A DNA stretch of 64,000 nucleotides from Notospermus geniculatus (Eukaryota > Nemertea > Pilidiophora > Heteronemertea > Lineidae). Below the pieces are notes generated by a model. It worked only from the letters and a program-made list of their open reading frames with translations. It did no database searches and was not told where the DNA came from. Position 1 is the first letter of the stretch; each line of letters opens with the position of its first letter. Shown in pieces: positions 21,102 through 32,248 of the stretch. The translations under genes and the position numbers were made by a program. Location: NCBI GenBank assembly GCA_002633025.1, contig NMRB01002536.1:20503-84502 (forward strand). The letters are read 5' to 3'.

Positions 21102-22085
21102 ATGGACAACGTTACCGAGGTCGCGCTGACGATCACGGTGGACCCCATCCTAAAAGTGATCGTCGACACAGTGGTATTCCTAGTGACGGAGGTATTCCCA
21201 CCAATTCTAGCAATCATCGGCTTGGTTGGCAACCTCATGAGCTACATCCTGATGAGTCAAAAAAAATATACCACCTACACTACCTGTTTCTTTACCCGCT
21301 GTCTTGCGGTTTGCGACACGTTTTACGTATTCGGCAGAATATTCCTGCGGTACCTGCTCATCATGGCGCCGTCCCTTTTCGCAAACAAACAAGTTAAGCA
21401 CTACTACTGCCTCTTCTATTTCGCATCTTTTTACATCGGGATGTCACTTTCACCGTGGATTCTTGTCGCAATGGCGTTTAATCGTTTCATCGCGTCGGCG
21501 TGGCCGCTAAAGGCGGCTGTCATCAACACGATGCGTCGGGCGCGAATTTCAGCGGCAGCTATTTTCATATTCTGGTTCGGATACGGATTGATGCAACTGG
21601 GACGAACAGAGCAAAAAAAGTACCAATCATGGTTATGCCCCTATCAGTTTTATCATCCAATGGATGGCATCATAAAGGAGGTGTTCACGACACTGACCTA
21701 CTACGTACCAATAATATTTCTAATCATATGTAACGTAGGAATCGCTGCGGCCGTCCGTCGAAGTAACCGTGCCTCTACATTGTCAAAGGATGAGAAGACC
21801 GCGCGCTCAGCCACGGAGCGGACCATAACCCGCACTACCGTGATCATTACCGTCGCCTTCATTGCATTCAGTGCACCTTCGACGTACTCTATTTTCTGGC
21901 ACGGATGGCACGGCAGAATCACTGGTAACGTTGTCTTGTTACAGCAGTTTAGCCTCAACGTGGGCATCCTCTCCGAAAACCTAAACTACTGCTTGAATTC
22001 TTACTTATATGTTTTGACGTGCAAAAGATTCAGAGATGAGTTACGGCAAATTTTATCGCCCTGTTCTGTGACAAATATAAAGTAG
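21102..22085 (+). CDS. class A (rhodopsin-like) GPCR, intronless
   Basis: Complete 327-aa seven-transmembrane receptor, expected at the plasma membrane. The start has a purine-rich context (AAAAGAATGG) and N3 is a glycosylation site. TM1 has GN (43-44) and TM2 D72 (LAVCD). C103 before TM3 can bond to C179 in loop 2. The DRY motif is NRF (127-129), TM5 has P203, TM6 has FIAFSAP (253-259) in place of CWxP, and TM7 is LNYCLNSYLY (294-303) in place of NPxxY. It ends with a helix-8-like basic stretch (CKRFRDELRQIL) and a short tail. Closest in style to FMRFamide-type and other orphan peptide receptors of invertebrates; the ligand is unknown. It is not a close duplicate of the 4895-10677 receptor, which has introns, although both share the LNYxxNxYxY signature. 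The frame is intact with no sign of decay. It stands alone among transposable elements. Confidence 0.9.
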   Translation: MDNVTEVALTITVDPILKVIVDTVVFLVTEVFPPILAIIGLVGNLMSYILMSQKKYTTYTTCFFTRCLAVCDTFYVFGRIFLRYLLIMAPSLFANKQVKHYYCLFYFASFYIGMSLSPWILVAMAFNRFIASAWPLKAAVINTMRRARISAAAIFIFWFGYGLMQLGRTEQKKYQSWLCPYQFYHPMDGIIKEVFTTLTYYVPIIFLIICNVGIAAAVRRSNRASTLSKDEKTARSATERTITRTTVIITVAFIAFSAPSTYSIFWHGWHGRITGNVVLLQQFSLNVGILSENLNYCLNSYLYVLTCKRFRDELRQILSPCSVTNIK

Positions 22086-22212
22086 TGTATGCATTCAATG
22101 ACAGTACGGAATAAATTTACAATTACTTGTACAGGTAGGCCTACAGTCATTTGCAAAAGTTTAAGACAATTTAATTTTGTTGATTTGTTTGTCAGTGCCC
22201 TGCTTGACATTA

Positions 22213-22586
22213 GTGAGGTTTCGCAAATCAGAAGAAGCACCTACGAAATACGAAATTCAACTTCACTTCCAGGACCCAACGTATTTCTTGAGATGGTTGG
22301 TACCACAAATGTCCCTGCTGCCAGTGCGTCTTTTAACATATCATGTAAGACCGAAAGAGTTATGGTGCATCTTTAATTTTATTTTTCGTTGCTACGATGT
22401 GGAAACGAAAGATAAATTTCAAATTTACCCTAACTCCATCGGTCTAACGTCATACGCTAAAAGACGCTCTTGCAGAAGACGATATTTGTGGTAACCAACC
22501 ATCTCCAGAAATACATTACTTCATGGGAATGAAGTCCAATTTTGTATTTCGTACTTCGTGTTTCATTAGATTTGCGAAACCTCCCT
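22213..22586. mobile_element. ~374-bp foldback MITE, ~100-bp arms
   Basis: The left arm begins GTGAGGTTTCGCAAATC and the right arm ends GATTTGCGAAACCTC. The arms include ACGAAATACGAAATTC-type blocks and GAGATGGTTGGT. It lies just beyond the 3' end of the second receptor. Confidence 0.75.
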
Positions 22587-22606
22587 ACTCGAAGTCATGT
22601 ACAGTT

Positions 22607-22889
22607 GAGCAAGGTTCATTGGCACACGGAACTGGTCCAATTCAGGTCCGTAAAAATTCTATCAAATGGACTTCAGCGTTGTATCCGGAAAACTAGGGGC
22701 AAACGGACTGGAAACGGATAGGATCCGTGTGCCAATCGCTTTAAGCAAGGTTCATTGGCACACGGAATTGGTCCGATTCAGGTCTGTAAAAAATCTATCA
22801 AATGGCCTTCGGCGTTGTCGTATCCGGAAAACTAGGGGCAAACGGACTGGAAACGGATCGGATCCGTGTGCCAATGAACCTTGCTTTAA
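22607..22889. mobile_element. head-to-tail dimer of a TTAA MITE sharing one TTAA
   Basis: Two copies (22607-22744 and 22741-22889) of the family at 19993. Each runs from GCAAGGTTCATTGGCACACG to CCGTGTGCCAAT plus CGCTT or GAACCTTGCTT. The junction TTAA at 22741-22744 belongs to both. Confidence 0.8.
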
Positions 22890-22894
22890 GGAAT

Positions 22895-23055
22895 AAAGCC
22901 AAACGCACATTTGCGACAAAACTCAAATGGTTAGGGGTACATGTATTTTTAAAGTCGACTGACCCAACGCTATCGACTCGTCATCCAGCCGGGTCAGTCG
23001 GTTTTAAAAAGCACCTCTAACGCATTGAGTTTTGTCGGAAATGTGCGCTTGGCTT
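22895..23055. mobile_element. ~161-bp MITE
   Basis: The ends are AAGCCAAACGCACATTTGCG and the inverse AATGTGCGCTTGGCTT. The arms continue through GACAAAACTCAA. Non-coding. Confidence 0.8.
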
Positions 23056-23552
23056 AACCGCAAAATTACTAGACCCATGTCGGACTCCTTGCGAAAAGAC
23101 CGTTTTCTCCAATATCGGCCGGGCGTCAAACAGTTACGAAAACAGTTTTTATTCATTAAGATAACCACAATAACATTCAAACAAATAATCATTTGATCAA
23201 TGATGATCATTTTTCTTGCATTTCAATAGCAGCATAATCATGTACATGTACGTCAAAAATGGTCAGGAAATCCTCAGTCGGTTGCATATATGTTGAGAGA
23301 AGGGTACGTGTTTCTGGCATGTCAGAGAAGACGGCTTTATTATCATTCGAAGTATTCGTTCATTTTTCCTGATGTGAACGGGAATTTATAGTCGCGGCAG
23401 TCCAAAGGTCTGTCACTGTCATTAGGCCTATCATTACAGTTTATTTCTATGGTCAATGGCTATCAATGCTTTTGGCGTCAGCCCTGTTTTTTATATGTTT
23501 TAAGTTCTAAATAGTCCGGCAGGAGTAGGGTTGAACCCGGAAATGTCTTATA
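23056..23552. other. no gene seen
   Basis: AT-rich intergenic sequence with an ACATGTACATG-type word and no domains. Confidence 0.3.
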
Positions 23553-24082
23553 TATGTGGACCATCCCTGTATGTGGACCACCCCTCTATGTGGATCGATT
23601 TTTGTCGGTCCCAAATAAATCCTTCACATTTTCCTTTAGCTAAGTGGACCACCCATCCACCTTAACCTGGACAACCAAAAGTAGGGTCCCAAAGTGCATG
23701 GTGACCCCTCTATGTGGACCAGAAGATGCAAAATCTAGGTATTCGCGTGGTCCATGGTTACATCAAACACATACAAAAGCTAGATTTCACACCTTAGCCT
23801 GGTGTCATGTGGCTTTTTGTTGGTCCCATATATAAACAAACAACACCTTAGGTGTCGCTAAACAAAACTCAGTGAAGCTAATCAACATTGAATGACTATA
23901 CATAATTCACATCGAAGGGGTAATAAAAAATAAAATTAACTAGAGTCTTGTGAAGTTCTTACATTGCCACTGTAGGACTCCAATATTTCGAAAATGCCAA
24001 GCCCCTTTATGTGGACCACCCCTCTATGTGGACTAATTTGACCCGGTCCCACGCGTGGTCCACTTAGAGGTGTTTCACTGTA
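23553..24082. mobile_element. Tigger-type non-autonomous element
   Basis: It contains repeated GTGGACCACCCCTCTATGTG words, the subterminal motif of the Tigger element starting at 30465, and matches 30480-30770 closely. The right end TTTCACTG followed by TA is the inverse of the CAGTGAAAC terminus. The left terminus is worn. Confidence 0.65.
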
Positions 24083-24164
24083 ATTTTTTTTCCGATGGAT
24101 TTCAGTAGCCCTGGTGGTCAGTTTCAGATTCCACCGGGTGGACTCCGGTCACCTTTGAGTATTT

Positions 24165-24610
24165 TGAGAAATCCAAGACGGCGTCCAAGATGGCCATCGT
24201 TACATGAAATCAGTCATAACTTCCATCATATTTACCACAGGCTGATAATTTTGGTGTCTAGACATAGGTTTTGGAGGTCAAGGAATCCAATAAGACTATT
24301 TTCAATGTCGGTAATATATTACGTAACTGTAAATCCAAAATGGCTGCCGTTCCGTGAACTTCATTCATATCTTCTTTCATATTCATCATACAATGATTAT
24401 TTTGCTATCTAGACATAGGTTTTAGAGTTCAAGGGATCTATTAAGATACTTCCCTTGTCAGAGTACACCTCCGACAATCAAAGATGGCGTCCAGGATGGC
24501 CGCCATTACATGAAACAGGTCATAACTTCGTTCATATTGAACATAGGCTGATAATTTTGGTGTCTAGACATAATGTTCTGGTGGTCAAAGAATCCATTGA
24601 AACCAAATAG
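24165..24610. repeat. three tandem units of ~150-158 bp
   Basis: Units begin near 24170, 24328 and 24478 with CAAGATGGCGTCC-like sequence and contain GATAATTTTGGTGTCTAGAC. A small satellite. Confidence 0.75.
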
Positions 24611-24791
24611 AAGGTTGTGAGTCATTATTCAATTCACATGTTGTAACAAAGTGTAGTGTAGTCAATTCTATTTACATGTTTCTTACCACATTCCCTATAT
24701 GGTCATGAGAACTGTTCCTTTCATTCTAATTGTTGACAATACTAGTTCTTTGAACACAGTAAGTTCTTTGAACACAGTTAATTCATGGAAA

Positions 24792-25195
24792 CTAATTTGC
24801 TTTTTTTCGGCAGCAGCCTGTACCATAACAAGCACAACATACTGTGCAGCTGCAAGAACGAGTATCGCATGGGGTGGCACACTTGCACGTGCACATTTGA
24901 TGAGACGCATGGTATTCTCTGGGAGATACCGGTATGTTGAGCGTTTTTAACTTCGGGTCCTTTATCCAACCAGAGCATTCTGGATCCATTTCTGGTGGAT
25001 TGTTTTCATCCAATAAACGCCACACAATACCTTGGCGATGTACCATTTAACAGTCTCCACAAATGCCTCATTGGTTAGAGGAAAACTGCTAAGTTTTTGA
25101 GGTGATGAGGACGTCTTTCCTGTTCCCGATACCCATAACTTCCATCGTGTTTCTGACATTGAATTGGTTGAGCTTTGTCCATAGCAAGCTGACAC
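24792..25195 (-). pseudogene. cysteine-rich protein tail, transposon-derived type
   Basis: Two overlapping minus frames join with a one-base shift near 25010. The first has FPLTNEAFVETVKWYIAKVL; the second continues WRLLDENNPPEMDPECSGW and a cysteine-rich end (CTCKCATPCDTRSCSCTVCC). The order (helical block, proline and GW block, then CxCK...C cluster) matches the C-terminal region of many repeated invertebrate proteins of unknown function linked to mobile elements. The cysteine cluster may bind zinc. The upstream part of the gene is not found here. Confidence 0.4.
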
Positions 25196-26289
25196 ATAAA
25201 TGCAGTGGCTTGTGCTGTAACATTATAAAAATGTTGCCCTCAATGTCGGGTGACACACCGAATGTCCCCCCGCTGGGATGATATGTCTCCCGAGACTTAT
25301 CTCGTACCGAAAGTCTAGTTGATTGAAAACGACTTTCTTTTATGAAAAATTCAAATCAATGCCAAAATTAAGGACATGAAATGACGTGACGTAATGCATC
25401 CACAGTGTACTCCAGTGAAATGACGCGACGCGACGTCACATGCTGAGTGTTGAATTCCAGTTGACTGTGTGTTCAATGCAAGACCCAACTGGCCCCGGCC
25501 AAGAGTTTGGGACGTTTTGAGTTAACCATTTTGCATCACGGCAACTGCTTACTTCCAAGAAATGAGAATGTGAGTGGTATTTTTCCGTTTGAAGAGACTG
25601 CATTTGTTCTTTTTGCCCACGGTTCCAGGTAAACATTACCCCCTATAATAAGGAAGGTGCCTGAGAATACCCGCGGATAGGTAATACTGACCGGCGCTTT
25701 TGAGCAAATATTACCCTTTTCTGTGGTAAAATCGAACTATTCCATTTTTACAGTGTAGAACGTAGCAATCAGGATGAGCAGGACGTACGCCTACCAATCC
25801 AGATTGGGACCTGTGATAATTTTAAAATTTCACACATTCTCTTTCTACGTACTAAAATGTCCCATTTTTGGACACGTTGGGAATTTCACAGGTACTAAAG
25901 TTTTTAGCACGTGTGCATTTTTACGACATGTGTGACATTTCTGTGAGAGGTGAAATATTTACTAAAAGGAACAATAAAATACTTAAGTTGATTGGTTGCC
26001 GTTCTACATGTGATTTTCAAGTGAGCATAGATACATTGTATTTTTACAATCAGTCATCTCAGTATATCGTACCTCAAGACAGAATCCGTGAATATGATCG
26101 GCCGAGAAGCGTCACGTGAGCGGTGAACATTTTTCAATGTCTCCCGCTCAAGATACAATGTCCACCGCTCACGGAAAACAAAATGGCGGGCGTTTTTTTC
26201 GTTTGACCGCTTCGAATATTTGAAGTCGCATATAGGCTATCGAGCTCCGATTAAATCATATTCTGGTGTCGATTGGCGTAGTATCATAA
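25196..26289. other. no recognised gene
   Basis: Short frames at 25436-25636 (minus) and 25868-26119 (plus) show no domain. A GTGAGCGGT and ACCGCTCAC pair at 26116-26174 forms a small inverted repeat. Confidence 0.3.
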
Positions 26290-26439
26290 TAATGTGTGGG
26301 CTTATAGTGCCTTTTACATTTAAGTGTCAAGGCACTTCACATTATTACCCAGCCTACTCCAGAAACCTTTCTGCAGAAACCAAGGGCAGCTACAATCAAG
26401 CGCACACATGGACATTTCAGGCAAGTTGAGAGTATACAG
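26290..26439 (-). repeat. SINE body (3' part of the tRNA-derived SINE)
   Basis: GTGCCTTTTACATTTAAGTG and GGCACTTCACATT lie next to the tRNA-like head at 26440-26516 and probably belong to the same element. Confidence 0.45.
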
Positions 26440-26516
26440 AGTGGCACAGCCAGGGATTGAACCCGCAACCTTCCGATCACGAGTCCAACGCTCTAACCAT
26501 TGTGCCACCGCGCTCC
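26440..26516 (-). repeat. tRNA-like SINE head
   Basis: On the minus strand an A box (TGGCACAATGGTTAGAGCG) and a B box (GGTTCAATCCC) are spaced as in a tRNA. The anticodon stem is poorly paired, so this is a SINE promoter rather than a working tRNA. Confidence 0.6.
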
Positions 26517-27894
26517 CCGTATCAGCATGTTTAGCACGAATACATGAAAAAGGCTGAGTGGAATACAGGGAATAGCATGTTCAACAGTCACAAATTCTAG
26601 GCCTACCGGTCCGCACAGCCCGTGTTGATATCAGCGCCTGGCAACCAAGTTCAATCGCAGCAGCGCTAGGCACGTGGAGTGGACTACCAAGTTTAACAGT
26701 ACTGTTACGCAATGTAGGCCTAACAGAATGATACTTTGTCACATTTGGAAGAATGGGGGCCTCGGTCAACAATGTTTTCTCGGGGTGACATTTCGGTCTG
26801 TCCCCGTCCATGGCGGGCGCCATTTTCTTAATGCGGAACAGGAAACCTTTCTGTTCACCTTTGTCATGTTGTTGTGTCCAAACAGAGCATTCCGTTTAGT
26901 ATAATAGTCGGTGGGGAAGTGTCAATATTGGTATCGCTTCAAATAACCGACCCGGACAATGCTGACAAGCAAGTTGATTAATAATACATGATAATCATTT
27001 GTTTAATGACGGTCTACTAGTTCCAGGACATAATATCATTTCCACATCTGTCAAAACCTGAACAAAATGGTATAGCCTACTAATAGTCGAACGTAATTAC
27101 TTTGAGAGTACTAGCAGTGGCCCAACGCGGTATGATTATTTTATTTTCTGATGTCCCTTGTGTATGCACATAAAAGGCGTCCGTTCCATTTACATGTATT
27201 CACGTTCGAAATTGGATTTACTTCAGGGCCATATACTATACATGTAGGCTGCATCGAAAACATTGTTGCATCCGTTTGTGGAGCAATTACAGATATTTAT
27301 TGTTACCGGTAGTAGTATCTATTCAGCAGATGACTTCCTTATGTTCCAGTATTCAGCCCGTCATCGATATTCACCTGTTGTCATCCACCGGTCACAATAC
27401 GGGGTAAGTAATACAAGGCATATTAATTCCTAGTGTCTGATCCGGGTGTGGATAGCTGCACGCGCCCGTTGTTCACACCTACCCGGTGCGGCGAAACCGA
27501 CCTACCCGAAGCGTGCGTGGTATGTTTATCCGTGTCGAACCGTGAGTGGTGCCTTGTCCAGACCGGGTGGGAGGCATTCTCCCGCGAAGTTGAAGATGCC
27601 TTGTCATTTTCAAGCACCTGCACAGTGATTATTAAGCAATAAAATCACCTTCTGCGTGAATCACACGAACCTTTGCCTATTAATACATGACAAAATCGCA
27701 GTAGGTCACATTAAAATTCCATTGTTTTGTTTCGATGTTAGCAGATGAGTAACCGCATAGTGAATATTTTTGATGGAGAAAATTGTGTGAAAATTTCACG
27801 TTTGTCACATCATCCGTATTAAATATTTGTTATAAACCCGTTACCAACCAATATCTCTGAATTCGTTTTCCATTATCTTGGATCATATACTTGG
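26517..27894. other. no recognised gene
   Basis: Intergenic. 27430-27600 is GC-rich with TGATCCGGGTG, similar to a word near 33552. No coding domain is seen. Confidence 0.3.
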
Positions 27895-29165
27895 ATGAGA
27901 GGTTTAAAGCCTAATTACATATGTAAAGAGGTAACTGCTGAGCAAACATGGAAACTGTATGTCAGCAATGTCACTGTTATTCACTCCCCGCCAAAAGGGT
28001 CAGCCTTCGCAGACGGAATGTGTACACCCTTAATCAAAAGTAAATGCACAGCTAATAAACTTAAATATTTCCCAAAATCTTCAGAGGAACAACCTTTGCT
28101 TTTTACGACAATTACTTAGGGCATCAAGACACATTTTGAGACAAAAAATATCATGAACTTGCATGAGTTTTTTTTGACAGAAGTTTGAAATTTCCATAAA
28201 AAAGTGTGATTTTCAATCGCACATTTTTTAGAAGTGAAACCAACGTCACTTTAAAGCCTGTTTGTTTCCCAGCAAAATTATGTTTTTCAGGTTTAAAAAA
28301 TTCCGTGGTGAACATAAGTTACAGATCATTTCCCAAAATGAATTTCGCTCGGTTTTCCAGTCAAGTCAGGGCTATTCCTTCCGTCTCATTCAGATCTACC
28401 CAGCCGGCTGAATATTGTGAATAGGCCTATTTATGGCCTAGTCAACAATAGTTACTCCTGATGACACTCCATCGAGTAATCCAAGGCCAGGCGGTCTTTT
28501 GTGTGAGATGAGTGCCGGTGTCACCTTTCTTAATTCCTCCTTACAATTCCTTACCAATGAAGGTAGGAGAGCCTACGTAACCTCTTATGGAATTGACGCC
28601 ATTTACTAACTTGGCCTACGATGAATGGGACTTATTATTCCGTGAGCTTGGTCTTGGGACAATAAGGAAAGGTCGACTATAAAATAAGACTTGATATGTT
28701 GACTGGAGTTTCGACTGAAACATTCGAATAAATTCTTCATAATTACGACATGGAAGCTCCAATTGAAAATTTGAAAGTTTATTCTTGTATAAAAACAGGA
28801 AAGCTTTAAAATGGCGTTGGTTTCACTTCAAAAAATATGCGATTGAAAATCACACTTTTTTTGTAGAAATTTCGAACTTTTGTCAAAAATGCAACTCATG
28901 CAAGTTCATGATATTTTTGGTCTCAAAATGTGTCTGGATGCCCTAAATAACTGCCGTGAAAAGCAAAGGTTGATCCGCTGAAGATTTTGGGAAATATTTA
29001 AGTTTATTAGCTGTGCATTCACTTTTGATTAAGGGTGCACATACGACTACATGTACAACATTATCTATTTCGTTCTGTTTGCAATTTGCTCCTGTCGTGC
29101 AATTAGCTTTTAAGTGGTGCCAACGTTCCCTGCTGAGGTAAAAACCTAAATGGTTCATCAATGAG
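27895..29165. mobile_element. 1.27-kb foldback element with ~240-bp arms
   Basis: The arm 28021-28259 is the inverse of 28803-29043 with high identity (CCCTTAATCAAAAGTAAATG, ATCATGAACTTGCATGAG). Weaker inverse similarity extends outwards to about 27895 and 29165 (AGGTTTAAAGCCTAA and the inverse of AGGTAAAAACCTAAA). The 543-bp core has no gene. Confidence 0.75.
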
Positions 29166-29687
29166 CGGCGTTAACCTTTTCGGGCCTGGATTAAGTTGAA
29201 AAGTGTACATTGAATTTCTCATGTGTCTATAAAAACGCGCCTAGCTCCAGAAAATTGTAACCAAAACTGGTGACAAGACACTCATTCTGGAGGCAACAAA
29301 ATGGGCCACGCTCTCATGCAGATTTGGTTCCCCCAAAGTATCTGTGAGAAAAACAGGCCAGAGCCAAAAATGCAAGTTGTAAGGAAACAGTCGCATTCTG
29401 CCTACGTTTTCGTCAGGTTGCCAGTCTTTAAACGTCTATATATCAAAAACCTTTGCTCCTACGCTTCTGACATGTCTGAAAATTTGCCAAAAGAAGCTAC
29501 TTTTTTCTCCTCTTTCATTTTTGCGCTAGTTGCGAGTTCGTAACTGCTTCCGTTCCGGTGATATAGCCGTTATGTCACAACAAGTCAGAATTGCACTTTG
29601 GAGTCGGTCAACCTAGACCTCGGGACAAACATTAAAACGCAATTTTAGCCAGGTTTCTTCAAACAGAGCAAAATCGCGTATTGAGAG
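29166..29687. other. no recognised gene
   Basis: An 80-codon frame at 29301-29543 has no known motif. The stretch runs into an assembly gap. Confidence 0.3.
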
Positions 29688-29717
29688 NNNNNNNNNNNNN
29701 NNNNNNNNNNNNNNNNN
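29688..29717. other. assembly gap (30 N)
   Basis: Thirty undetermined bases. Any open frame across it is meaningless. Confidence 1.
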
Positions 29718-29866
29718 AAATATGCAAAGAAACATCAATCGGTCTACTGGTTACGATTCTAGGTCAATTTGAATGTGCGAGAGAGCGTGTGTGGTACAGG
29801 CCACGTTCGCAAAATTGCGAGATTAGTCGCATAAGGGTTAATGAAGATAGGACCGCGAGTTGACTA

Positions 29867-30352
29867 TTAAGATGTGTATAAAATATTCAGGACACATGAA
29901 TCCCGTCAATGCTTGCGGTTTTTTTTAGGGATTCATCATTACATCCTCGGTGAGCTGTGAGGAGACGGCTAGACTGATACGTGTACTGCATTAAATGCAG
30001 GAGGAATTTAAGGAGATTAAGCCGACTGAGCGATTCAACAAAACACTCTGCTCGATACTAATCAAATTTTGCTCAGACCACGAAAACGACCGGGATGTAT
30101 ACCTTGAGAGCACTTTATTCGCATATAGAAGGTCGGTACACTGCACAACCAAAATACACCCCATTCTACTTGGAATATGGCAGGTAATGAAGGTGGGACC
30201 GGGATTAAGATGTGTATAAAATACTGAGGAAACATGAATGTCGCCAATGCTTGCGTTTTGTGGGGGATTCATCATGACATACTCGGTGAGCTGTGAGGAG
30301 ACGGCTAGACGATACGTGTACTGCATTAAATGCAGGAGGAATTTAAAGAGAA
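29867..30352 (+). repeat. direct repeat, 337-bp period, flanking an integrase scrap
   Basis: The block starting TTAAGATGTGTATAAAATA at 29867 recurs at 30204. Each copy extends about 150 bp, to GCAGGAGGAATTTAA. The integrase-like frame lies between the copies. Confidence 0.75.
29995..30200 (+). pseudogene. Ty3/gypsy integrase fragment
   Basis: The frame reads ERFNKTLCSILIKF, then DRDVYLESTLFAYRRS and TTKIHPILLG, the conserved stretch after the integrase catalytic core in Ty3/gypsy retrotransposons. Only about 65 codons remain. No LTR, reverse transcriptase or gag is seen near it. Confidence 0.65.
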
Positions 30353-30464
30353 TAATTGTCTCAATTCCACATGTTATATTATACAGCGTGTATCAAAAAA
30401 AGGAAACCGAGATTAATTTGTTAATTTCTTGGACATGGCTAAACATTTTGGAAATTGGCAACTA

Positions 30465-30790
30465 CAGTGAAACCCCTCAAGTGGACCATCCCTCTATGTG
30501 GACCACCCATCTAAGTGGATCGATTTTTGTCGGTCCCAAATAAATCCTTCACATTTTCCTTTAGCTAAGTGGACCACCCCTCTACCTCGACCTGGACCAC
30601 CAAAAGTAGGGTCCCAAAGTGCATGGTGACACCTCTATGTGGACCAGAAGATGCAAAATCTAGGTATTCGCTTGGTCCATTGTTACACCAAACACATGCA
30701 AAAGGCTAGATTTCACACCTTAGCCTGGTGTTATGTTCTCATATGCTTTTTGTTGGTCCCATCAAACAATTAACACCTTAGGTGTACAAG
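30465..30790 (+). mobile_element. left end of a Tigger/pogo element
   Basis: The terminus CAGTGAAACCCCTCAAGTGG follows TA, the pogo-family target site. Repeats of GTGGACCACCC continue to about 30660. It is the likely 5' end of the element that carries the transposase at 32249-33493. A right terminus is not found within a few kb after the gene. Confidence 0.7.
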
Positions 30791-31139
30791 CTAATCAGCA
30801 TTGAATGACCCAATCCAATGGGGTAATTAAACTTATTACCATTTATTCACTGTATAAATCAAAGGGCTTTATTAAACTTGTCATTGTTGTTTGCTTCTTC
30901 TAATCAGTGTTGTTTGCTTGTTCTAATCAAGAGAAAGAATTAAACTCCAAAGGTCTTTAATTGCTTTTGATCACACTTAATCAGCATTGAATGACCCAAT
31001 CCAATGGGGTAATTAAACTTGTTACCATTTATTCACTCTATAAATCAAAGGGCTAATTAAACTTGTCATTGTTGTTTGCTTCTTCTAATCAAGAGAAAGA
31101 ATTAGACTTCAAAGGTCTTTAATTGCTTTTGATCACACT
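30791..31139 (+). repeat. two tandem copies of the Tigger 5' non-coding unit
   Basis: AATCAGCATTGAATGACCCA occurs at about 30795 and 30970, each followed by ACTTGTCATTGTTGTTTGC and AAGGTCTTTAATTGC. A third, partial copy follows the single N at 31920. Confidence 0.75.
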
Positions 31140-31233
31140 GGTTTTTTAATTAGGCTGACTGCTAATCAGAACTCTAAACATGCTCATCTCCTCACCTGAT
31201 GTTCAAATTCAACTCAATCACAACTCTGTTTTG

Positions 31234-31270
31234 TATAAAAGGGGGTCCAATTTCTGTGTGTTTCATTCCA
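31234..31270 (+). promoter_or_regulatory. TATA box and initiator of the first Tigger copy
   Basis: TATAAAAG at 31234-31241 and a pyrimidine-A initiator (TTCATTCC) near 31262 match the promoter of the full copy. Confidence 0.6.
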
Positions 31271-31299
31271 ACTCCAAGATTCAAGACGAAAACTGCAAG

Positions 31300-31919
31300 A
31301 TGCCTACTACACCGAAAGGAAAACTGCGAGAGCTGTCCCTCAAGGAGAAAGTTGACCTGTTACAAGCAAGTGCCAACCCTGCAAAGTCACAGCAATCCTT
31401 AGCCGAAGAGTTTGGAATTGCCAAGACAACTGCCCAGAGGATTTTGAAGAGGAAAGCCGAGGTGATGGCAGCCTATGAAGAAAACGCCAACGACGACAGA
31501 AAGAGGACCAAGGTCTACAGTGCCAGTGGATATGATGTAGACTTCCTGACCTACAGCTGGTTCAAACGAGCAAGAGTAGCCAACCTTCCAGTCAGTGGAC
31601 CTATTCTACAGGAAAAAGCAAGAGAATTCGCTTCATCAGCTGGGGATACGAACTTTAAAGCATCAAATAGATGGCTCGATCGTTTCAAACATCGGCACAA
31701 CATCAATATGGGATCCATCTGTGGTGAAAGTGGTAGTGTGTACGAAGAAACCGTCGATGAGTGGAAGAAGAAGTTGCCAACCATCCTTTCCGGATACGAC
31801 TCACGTGACGTTTTCAACATGGATGAGAGTGGAATCTTCGTTCGGGCACTTCCAGACAAGACTTTACGTATCCGTGGAGAAGAATGCAAAGGCGGAAAAC
31901 GTTCCAAAGATCGAATAAC
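31300..31919 (+). pseudogene. Tigger transposase, 5' half, ends at a single N
   Basis: Nearly identical to the first half of the transposase at 32249-33493, from MPTTPKGKLR to the GGKRSKDRI segment, about 207 codons. Differences include Q31 for R, A45 for V, V72 for A, R124 for G and V181 for F. It stops at an N at 31920, immediately followed by 5' non-coding sequence of the next copy. It may be a real tandem partial copy or two alleles placed in series by the assembler. Confidence 0.8.
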
Positions 31920-31920
31920 N
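31920..31920. other. single undetermined base at copy junction
   Basis: One N lies exactly where the first Tigger copy breaks off and a repeated upstream segment starts, a typical contig join. Confidence 0.9.
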
Positions 31921-32182
31921 TAAACTTGTTACCATTTATTCACTGTATAAATCAAAGGGCTAATTAAACTTGTCATTGTCGTTCTAATCAGTGTTGTTTG
32001 CTTCTTCCTTGGAGGAATTCCTCCAAGCTTCTTCTAATCAAGAGAAAGAATTAAACTTCAAAGGTCTTTAATTGCTTTTGATCACACTGGTTTTTTAATT
32101 AGGCTGACTGCTAATCAGAACTCTAAACATGCTCATCTCCTCGCCTGATGTTCAAATTCAACTCAATCACAACTCTTTTTTG

Positions 32183-32218
32183 TATAAAAGGGGGTCCGAT
32201 TTCTGTGTGTTTCATTCC
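32183..32218 (+). promoter_or_regulatory. TATA box and initiator of the Tigger transposase
   Basis: TATAAAAG (32183-32190) is followed, about 31 bp downstream, by an initiator-like TTCATTCC at 32211-32218. This places transcription start near 32214 and supports ATG 32249, rather than the in-frame ATG at 32129, as the start codon. Confidence 0.6.
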
Positions 32219-32248
32219 AACTCCAAGATTCAAGACGAAAACTGCAAG

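Noticed and set aside
26324-26557. 77-codon frame with GIEPATFRSRVQRSNHCATALP
   Set aside because: This is a translation of the tRNA-like SINE head and its B box, a well-known false gene.
32129-32248. Upstream extension of the Tigger frame (40 codons)
   Set aside because: The extension contains the TATA box and predicted transcription start, so translation more likely begins at 32249.
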